This document shows, one piece after another, positions 56,691-64,000 of a DNA stretch of 64,000 bases. This DNA comes from Ypsolopha sequella. Taxonomy: Eukaryota; Arthropoda; Insecta; Lepidoptera; Ypsolophidae. The notes beneath the pieces are model-generated. The model was not told the DNA's origin, made no database searches, and saw nothing but the letters and a program-made list of their open reading frames with translations. The stretch is from assembly GCA_934047225.1 (NCBI GenBank), contig OW203998.1, positions 20,165,280-20,229,279 of the forward strand. The letters run 5' to 3'. A program made the translations under genes and the position numbers. Position 1 is the stretch's first letter; each line of letters starts with the position of its first letter.

Positions 56691-57409
56691 TTTTACTTTA
56701 TCACATTTTATACGTCACTCGGTTTCTATGTCAACACTTTAAATGGCACAGTTGATTCCTTGTTTTTTCCGCGCATCTGTTTCCCTTAGGTCAAGACGCG
56801 TTCGGTTTTGACTCGCAACTGATGCCGTCTCATCGGAAAGGCCAATAATGTGACCACAATTGTGTGTTGATAAAGCATTTTGTAATAATTTCTGTTATCA
56901 ACCGCAGCTGGTCCGGAAGCAATGTCGTATCTCGTTCAGTTATTGTTGTGGATGACGTTCTGTAAAGAAGATAAGTTAATTTTATTTTGGTTGCAACATT
57001 AAATGTTTTGATGAGTTCAAAGGGCGATGACGCCACGTGAATCTTTTTGATCTTAAAAATGCGGGATGTAACTTGGTTAGTGAAAAATTACTCATTTTCG
57101 TTTACTTCATTTACAGTTTTGCTAAAGCCCACTTGCAGCATGTTCTTAACTGGACTTTAACTCGGGTTAAGTAAAAAAAAAGCTCTCTTGCCCCAATCAA
57201 AATCTCGGGTTAAACTAAGAGAAGTCATCAGAATTTAACCCGACTCTCACCTCGAGTTTAACTCAGGTTAGCGAAGTAATGTTACCAACTTAAATTAAAT
57301 TTTATCGTTTCTAATGACATTATATAGATACTATACCTCATTGGTTGCAAGTTGCAACTAATTACATTATGGTTACATTCTAAATAAATGTTCTTTATTG
57401 TTTATTCTT

Positions 57410-58300
57410 TATTGTACACACATATACAGAAACAGGGATACATTACATTTAAACAATGTGCACATTGGCGTGCTTATCTCTAAGAAGAGATTTCTTCCAG
57501 CAAAACCAACAGGAAATAACAAACAAAAAAAAATAATAATTTAAACGAGTAATCATACAAGTGCACAAGGAGATTGATGCAAATTAAAAATATAAATATA
57601 TATATTTATATAATATATATATATACAGTATTCAAATACTTACTATAAATACACACTATAAAATACAAATACAAAAATATATATATATATATATATTTTT
57701 TTTATTATAGAATACATAAATATTGATATATATATAATATTATATTTACCTATTAAGACAGCGAGAGGTAATGTTCCTTCAGCTTTTTCTTAAAGGAAAT
57801 TATAGTACGCAAGTCTCGAATGCTATGTGGAAGAGCATTCCACAGTCTGATAGATTCAACATTAAAAGAGTTGCCATAAGCACAAGTATTATGTGCAGGA
57901 GTTTTAAGGAGGGAGGAAGTCCCAGAACGCAAGGGTCTATCTCTAGAGATTAAGAACTCAAAACGTTCGCGAAGATAAGGCGGAGAAAGTGGATTCCTAA
58001 TGATATTAAATAGAAGGGACAAAATACGCACATTACGGCGGTGACGAATAGGTAACCACTTTAATTCCTTACGAAAGTGAGAAACGCGATCAAATTTGCG
58101 AAGACCATAGATGAAGCGGATAGCTAAATTCTGAAGACGTTCAAGTTTATTTAATAACACCTCAGTGGCATCAATGAGACAAACATCACCATAATCAATG
58201 ATGGGAAGAAGAAGGGTCTGGGATGTTAAATGAGAAATGTTAAATGTCAAACAATCTCTTAGCTCGGGATTACTAACCCGCTTCGATGTTATCATGGTGG
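57410..58300 (-). pseudogene. Jockey/CR1-like LINE reverse transcriptase, 3' part
   Basis: Open minus-strand frame of about 180 codons (58295-57753): LLPIIDYGDVCLIDA, LERLQNLAIRFIYGL, HFRKELKWLPIRHRRNVRIL and IRLWNALPHSIRDL, then FKKKLKEHYLSLS and stop. This is the C-terminal region of a LINE reverse transcriptase. Its 3' sequence carries (TA)n and an A-rich tail near 57410. The continuous frame suggests fairly recent insertion; everything upstream of the C-terminus is absent. Confidence 0.78.
57590..57740. repeat. (TA)n microsatellite
   Basis: Runs of alternating T and A, the longest about 26 bp near 57676, inside the 3' part of the LINE. Confidence 0.85.
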
Positions 58301-59459
58301 AATAGGACTAATGAAATGTCGGGTAACTCTTTTCTTCGGTTAGTTAACCCGAGGGTTAAGGATTTTTTTTCTCAATCATAGTGTTCGGCAAATACAGTAC
58401 AACACGGTTGAGCTAAGTTTGCACCTCTTCGGATGCAAATAAAGGAGAGCTCCGGGATAACGTCATCATACGAGGTGCAAACTTAATTCAACCGGATCGT
58501 AAATATAATCTGCTTCACATTCGATTCATGCAGTCTTGAGAAAAAAACTTTTTTGATATGTTTTTGTTTTAATTTATATTAGAAAATGAATAAAAATTTG
58601 GTATCAAAAGTGTCGTCATCATAAACATTACTTTCTAGCTGTTTGCTCAAGAATTTTTTAGGTGGAAATATTATAAATAATATCAAGCATATGTAAGATG
58701 GTCGTAAATAAAGTATTGTGATATTTCATAATCATAATCCATTAGAATACTCTTGCAGCCTATTCTGAAACTTCGCAGAAAAAATGAAATATCAGTATAT
58801 TTTTAATAGTAACTGATTAATTAGTCATAAAAGCATATCACTTTTTGAATTTTTCATCAATTCCTAGCATTACCGAAGTAAGCGATAGCGATATTTATCA
58901 ATATTAGTATGAAATCGTGTCATATGACGTCACGTGATATGCCGTTAAGCTTACTTTGATTAAAAAACTATTTTACTACTGTTTTTAGCTTTTTAAACGC
59001 AATTGATTTTCATAAAAATCTTAATGTAGGACACGGACTGATTACTCGTGTCCCAATGATCATCATTATGCCACAGTTGCACACAATACTACAGGAAGAC
59101 AGTGTTTGGTTGATCAGCTGACACTCTTGAGACATCTTTGAAAATGACAACCCAACATTGTTTTGTTATTTTATTGATTTGGGCGTTACTTGCCAGACAA
59201 AAGCATTCAGGTATTTGAAATGAAAATTCATATTTGCCATGACACAGCAAAAAGATAGAGGCTACTAGAAATTTTTGTTCATTTAAAAAACTGAAAATCA
59301 CAATACTTTTTTGTTTACATTATGACATTAATTGTAATTTTGGACTTTTCTCTGCTAAATGAAGAATTTATTTATTTATGACTATTATTATTGACTTATT
59401 TGAATGTCTTAGATTTTGGTATCAGAATAAAATTTCAACATGCCACAAAATTATTGTTT

Positions 59460-59590
59460 TTACCCGCCTTCAAAAAATGAGGAGGTTCCGTATTTTTTTT
59501 GTCTGTTACTTTATAATTCGGTCATTTCTGAACCGATTTGAATTATTCTTTTTTTGGTTGAAAGTATGTACTTCCAGGAATGTCGCATTT
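59460..59590 (+). repeat. Lepidopteran ACCCGCCTTCAAAAAATGAGG repeat
   Basis: Start of a widespread moth repeat (CTTCAAAAAATGAGGAGGTT, then GAACCGATTTGAATTATTC). Related ends 'gtaaccgacttcaaat' at 18048 and 'tttgaagtcggttac' at 60194. Confidence 0.5.
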
Positions 59591-60479
59591 TGAGTTTGAG
59601 GTAATCGCTTTGTACTAAGATGCTGATTGCAAGGTATGGAAATTGTCAATCCTTTACCCAACCTTCAATCCTATCCTTATTACTGTGGAACTCCTCAATG
59701 AATGAGAGCACATAACTCGAGGTTGCGCCACTCACTGTGTTCAGGTGCTGATTGCAGAAAGCTACGGGCGGGTGGTTGCCAACGACCTTGAGTCAACCTG
59801 TGTCGGTACAAATATCGACAGAAACTAAATTGAAATAACATTCATATCAACGCGCACTGCATTACGACGTCAGTCGCTGGATTTTCGGATAGCGCAAAAT
59901 AGGAGAAAATAATACTTTTTACATGGAAATCCTAAGATAGTCTTTTTAGACAATCAAGCGCATAATTTTTGGCGATATTTTGCACTTTTCTTAGCTCGGC
60001 AGAAGCTGATATTTAAGTTCACCAATCATGTGCTCATCATCAAATTTTAGTCTTCAAACACAATCTTATACATAAGAAAACACCCCCTTGGATGACGGTC
60101 TATATGTTTTAAGAAGAAGAAGTTGGCAAAGTGACATCATTACGTATATAGTACAATTATTTTAAACTTTTTAGTGAATGACTGCTGTTACATTTGAAGT
60201 CGGTTACTATGTTTTTGTTAAAAATTAATTTTATTATACTGTGGTAGCCTTAGGTAAACAAACAAATGACATACCATTTGATAAAATTCTCTTAAGTGAC
60301 ATGTTAGCCAGATGTGTACATTAAGTATTTGGAGTTTGTAGTTAAGGATCGGTTCTCAGTATTTGTTCCACAACATTAAGAAATAATTATAACGGCCAAA
60401 ATACATATATCAGATAAGAGCAATATACTTATATAACAATAGTTGACTATGTGATTAAACGTATTTTTAATGATAATAT

Positions 60480-60720
60480 GGTAACTTCAATATAATTGGA
60501 TTTTCCATAAGAGTGAAAACAGAAAAATTAAATTAAAAAATTATGTTTTTACTCCTATGGAAAATATAATTATTTTGAAGCTACGACAATATCATTTTAA
60601 ATACATTTAAGCATATATGTAGTAACTATTTTTATACATTTCTCTTATCCAAAAGTTGCATTTTGGCCGTTATAAATATTTCTTAATAATTTGTAACAAA
60701 TGCGGAGAATCGACCCTTAA
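60480..60720 (+). repeat. Interspersed repeat, third copy of the 21860-22215 family
   Basis: GGATTTTCCATAAGAGTG to GGCCGTTATAAATATTTC, uninterrupted, showing the pre-insertion sequence for the nested MITE at 22031. Confidence 0.7.
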
Positions 60721-60789
60721 GACTACACTTCACTTGTCTTTGTTGTGTCAACAAGGTGACACATAAGGTCATAATTTGTTTTCTTTGAA

Positions 60790-61310
60790 AACGTGCCCAC
60801 TATGGATTAAGGCGTATGACCGACCACGCTACAGAGCAACTCGATGTGTGTCGATACAAATATCAACGGAAACGACATTGAAATAATGTTCATTTCAGCG
60901 TGCCTTGAAAAGTGGCTGTTACGACAACCACTGCGTCTCCGGCTAGCGCAAAATAGGAGAAAATAATACTTTTCACATGGATGTTATGAACAAAAAAAAA
61001 TTTTGAACTTAAATTTTTTAGATCTAAAAATTTCCTATAATTTGGTGAAATAATAATTAAAATCGCTTTAGGCGTTTGGAAGGAGTAAGAGAATTCTTGT
61101 GTTAATCATGTGAAACTTTCGATGACTTTTGATTTTTTTTGTCAAAACTTACAATAGAAAAACAGTTTATGAAACTTAAAATTTATTTTTGACTCTATAA
61201 TGCCTATCATATATTTTTATGAAAGTTTTTGGACCACTCGTGTGGGAGGAGTAGGCCTTCAAAGACAGGTCCAAATTGCAGTTGGCGTATCCATTCGCCT
61301 TAACAGTGCT
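60790..61310. repeat. Interspersed repeat, inverted relative to 54250-54720
   Basis: About 0.5 kb nearly continuous match to the complement of 54250-54720, including TTGGAAGGAGTAAGAGAATT and GGTCCAAATTGCAGTTGGC. Confidence 0.7.
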
Positions 61311-61789
61311 GGAAGGATCTTCTGGCGCATGGATTGGTTGTGTCCAAAATCGGAACTAACGCCGCGACCGTACTCCTTGTTTCACAGCTGCGCCCCCCTG
61401 TTACAGTCATTCACGCGCCATCAGATCCTTGTATGTAAGTTTCATTAGTAGCCACAGTTTCATAAAATTAAAATGGCGGCCATATGGCGGCACAGCGTCT
61501 GTGCCAGCCTCAGAATAGCAATCTTCAAACCCCTTTCAATTAAGGCCATGAATCCCGGGCTGTTATTTGCGGCCTATTGTTGGACAGGATGATAAATGAC
61601 AGAGAAGTGAAGCTGTCTTCCGAGAAGGATTTCAATCACCCCTAGATATGCTATAGATATGAGCGGAGCTAGTAGAACCACCGGGTTTTGTCTCAAATAT
61701 GAGGTCTTGTCTTTCAATTTTACTTACCGCCTGCGTATCGAGTTAAGGCGATACGTAACAGTTTTAGCGTCCCTGTTACTCCATATGCG

Positions 61790-62760
61790 CAAAAACCCTC
61801 AGTGCGAGTGGGACGGATCCGTGGAAAAGTAACAAAAAGTCGGTTTTTTATTAATATAAAATGTACTTAGCTACTTTCTCAAAAAGATTTTCAAGGAGAC
61901 TTTACATAATATCCACATTTTGAATGCAATTTCACAATGAAATTAGTTAGGATTTCAGAATTACAGGAAAAAATAAAACAATTTAGAGGTCTTTTCGGAA
62001 TTAAACTCTTTTAAGAAAATTTCATCTAACCGCGTTTTCCTTCAGTGAGAATCTTAATCAAATACTCAACAAACATTTACCCAAAAATGAAATACGTAGA
62101 TGAAGTTAAAGTGGAGTAAATGGATTCGAAAAAACCTCATTTTTGTTTTGGTATCGCCTTAAATACAACATGTTTTCAGAGCGTTTTTTGTGAAACTGAG
62201 ACACAATGAGGGAGATTGATAAACGAAGCTCAGTTTCATAAAAGGCTGCACAAGTGTCTTAATGGCTCATTATATCACATTTGTACACAGCACTACGACT
62301 ATCTTTTCAAACAACGATCCCGTAAAAAATTTAAAAAGGAAAGCGCAAGATTCTTTATCTTTATTTAAAGGGCCTTAAGTGTTTAAGGCGATATATAAAA
62401 GTTTTAGTGTCCCTACTGTTACTCCATATGCAAAAAAACCCTCAGTGCGAGAGGGATGGATTCGTGGAAAAGTAGCAAAAGTCGGTTTTTTATTAATATA
62501 AAATGTACTAAAGTTGCTATCAAAATTTCGTTTAACCAGGTCCTAGATACCACCCATAAAACCCATCTAATAAAATATAATTGCAGTCCAAATGTCATTT
62601 CAAATTGTCAGACCAGGAGAATGGTGTCGAAAAAGACCTCATTTCAATAAATATTTCTATTGAGCCGAATTTCTCCAATCGCGTTTCTGTTTTAACAGAT
62701 CCCTAGAAAAAGATTCCAAAAATAATATACTATTTTATCAAAATAATACATTATTTACCG
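61790..62760 (+). repeat. Two tandemly placed copies of the 50810-51150 family
   Basis: Starts near 61790 and 62415 share CCATATGC(G/A)(C/A)AAAAACCCTCAGTGCGAG, then GTGGAAAAGTA and GTCGGTTTTTTATTAATATA. Diverged further along. Confidence 0.6.
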
Positions 62761-62984
62761 AAGTAGGTATGCAAGTTCTTAAAGTATAATTTTTTTTCCG
62801 TTGCGCCTTAATCTAACTGTCGATAATTTATAAAATATTAAAAGTGTTCGAGCATTCGAAGCCTCACAGAGATACTCTTTGCCTAGCCCAAAGCAAAAGA
62901 AAAAATATTAGTGTCTGATTAGTTATCTAAACGGTGTTACAATAAACTAGGCCAATCACAGCGCAGAAACGCGGTGTTATAATA

Positions 62985-63249
62985 TACAACGTGTAACAGA
63001 AAGGTGTAACCATATTTGAAGGGTTTATTCAGTCAATGGTATAGAACAACTTTTACTGTGAAACAAAACTTGTACCTCGAAAAAAAAAATTACTGTTTCA
63101 TAGAAAAATGCAGTGCCACTCGGCCGAAATGTATGGAAGGGCAGATTTTTTTTTGAGATTTCGGGGTTGGCTCACTAGTAAAAGTTGTTCTATACCATTG
63201 ACTGAATAAGCTCTTTAAATATGGTTACACCTTTCTGTTACACGTTGTA
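62985..63249. mobile_element. TACAACGTGTAAC MITE, copy 4
   Basis: 265 bp, both ends intact, TA on both sides (62983-62984 and 63250-63251). Core includes CAGTGCCACTCGGCCGA like copy 1. Confidence 0.8.
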
Positions 63250-64000
63250 TATCACATACAATAATATATTTTATAAAGACAGTCAACGTAGGCACTTGAA
63301 ATTTTTTTTTTTTATGTTTTTTACCTTTAAGATGGTATGGGTAATAATGGTATAATAATAATAAAAAAAGGTAATTATTCCAGCCAGATTTAAACATATA
63401 TAGTAGCAATAATATTCATATAATAATAATATTGTAGTATGGGAGTAGATAAACCTAATTTCCGCCACGAATATTTTTCTGTAGCTAAACAGCTAGAGCA
63501 GGTATTTGTTAAGTGCGGCCCGCGGGCCACTACGGCCTACGAAACGTTTTATTCCAGCCCGCCATCAATAATCATAATAAATGAAAACAAAGTGCCCCCA
63601 AATCAGTAAAAACAGGTTTTCGTACACTTCTAAACTACTTTTACATAACTAAAAAAACTGAGTTCCCAAACATTACTAAGCACGCCGAAACATTAACGGC
63701 CATGTTTGCGTCACCGTATGTGACAGCAGACATTTATAACTATAATAAACATAAATAACTTTTTGACGACGTAAAAGACCTAGTAACTTTTTATATTATC
63801 GGCCAGCACAATAAGTCAAATGGCAAACTTTATTTGCTTTTGATAGAGGCGATTATATGTTGGCTCATTGGTCTCTTTTTCTTGGACGCGTAATACTAGT
63901 AATCACGCAGCGAAACAACAAATTGGAGTGTTTTTAGCTAATACTGAAATATTTTGTAGGCAAAAAATACTGAATTTATGTATGTTGACTTTGTATTCTA

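Larger units (their letters stand above)
56691..64000. other. Upstream flank of moody
   Basis: 7.3 kb with no supported host exon. Contains the LINE relic 57410-58300, repeats at 59460-59590, 60480-60720, 60790-61310, 61790-62760 and a MITE at 62985-63249. The promoter of moody is probably here but was not identified. 63517-63528 is the palindrome GGCCCGCGGGCC, common in hAT-type ends. Confidence 0.6.

Overview
The window reads as nuclear DNA of a moth or butterfly. The base composition is AT-rich, the genes are split by introns with GT-AG junctions, and no operons are visible. Many repeats belong to families I recognise from Lepidoptera: the 'ccactgctggacataggcc' RTE-type LINE ends, the GGGTTCCGTA/TACGGAACCCT interspersed repeat, a tRNA-derived SINE, and a Helitron-like end at CTAG. 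The two proteases have the features of lepidopteran midgut chymotrypsin-like enzymes. Species cannot be fixed from sequence alone.

Three host genes can be supported. (1) Protease A, minus strand, 15404 down to 276. (2) Protease B, plus strand, 20676 to 33012. (3) A rhodopsin-family GPCR that I recognise as moody, minus strand, 56690 down to 48465. A and B are divergently transcribed paralogues. Each has five exons with intron phases 0,1,1,0, and each joins to exactly 882 nt (293 aa) with signal peptide, activation site, His/Asp/Ser triad and six cysteines. Both look functional, although each is spread over 12-15 kb because the introns are full of transposon debris. The GPCR joins to 1320 nt (439 aa) from three exons, with a 6.8-kb first intron.

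Region by region: 1-15404 is protease A, its introns holding LINE ends, a 1.2-kb direct duplication and MITEs. 15405-20675 is the shared upstream region, itself full of MITEs and LINE remnants. 20676-33012 is protease B. 33013-48464 is about 15 kb with no host gene but many transposons. 48465-56690 is the GPCR. 56691-64000 is its upstream flank, with a LINE remnant and old repeats.

The most interesting material is in the mobile DNA. A transposon family with termini CTCAGA(A)TAA and perfect 8-bp target duplications occurs twice (29015-30321 and 40025-42120). Both copies carry a THAP zinc-finger gene with the same intron position, which points to the P superfamily. One THAP gene is still open (71 aa, two exons), recalling the short repressors made by deleted P elements. 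Two further sites (16700-16736 and 11808-11839) look like footprints of the same family: an 8-bp duplication flanking only the two abutted terminal stubs.

The 5' splice site of exon 3 of protease B has also been amplified into a 20-copy minisatellite (27421-28342), giving 19 additional copies of a good splice donor. No CRISPR array, operon or bacterial-type system is present, and I do not claim an undescribed defence system.
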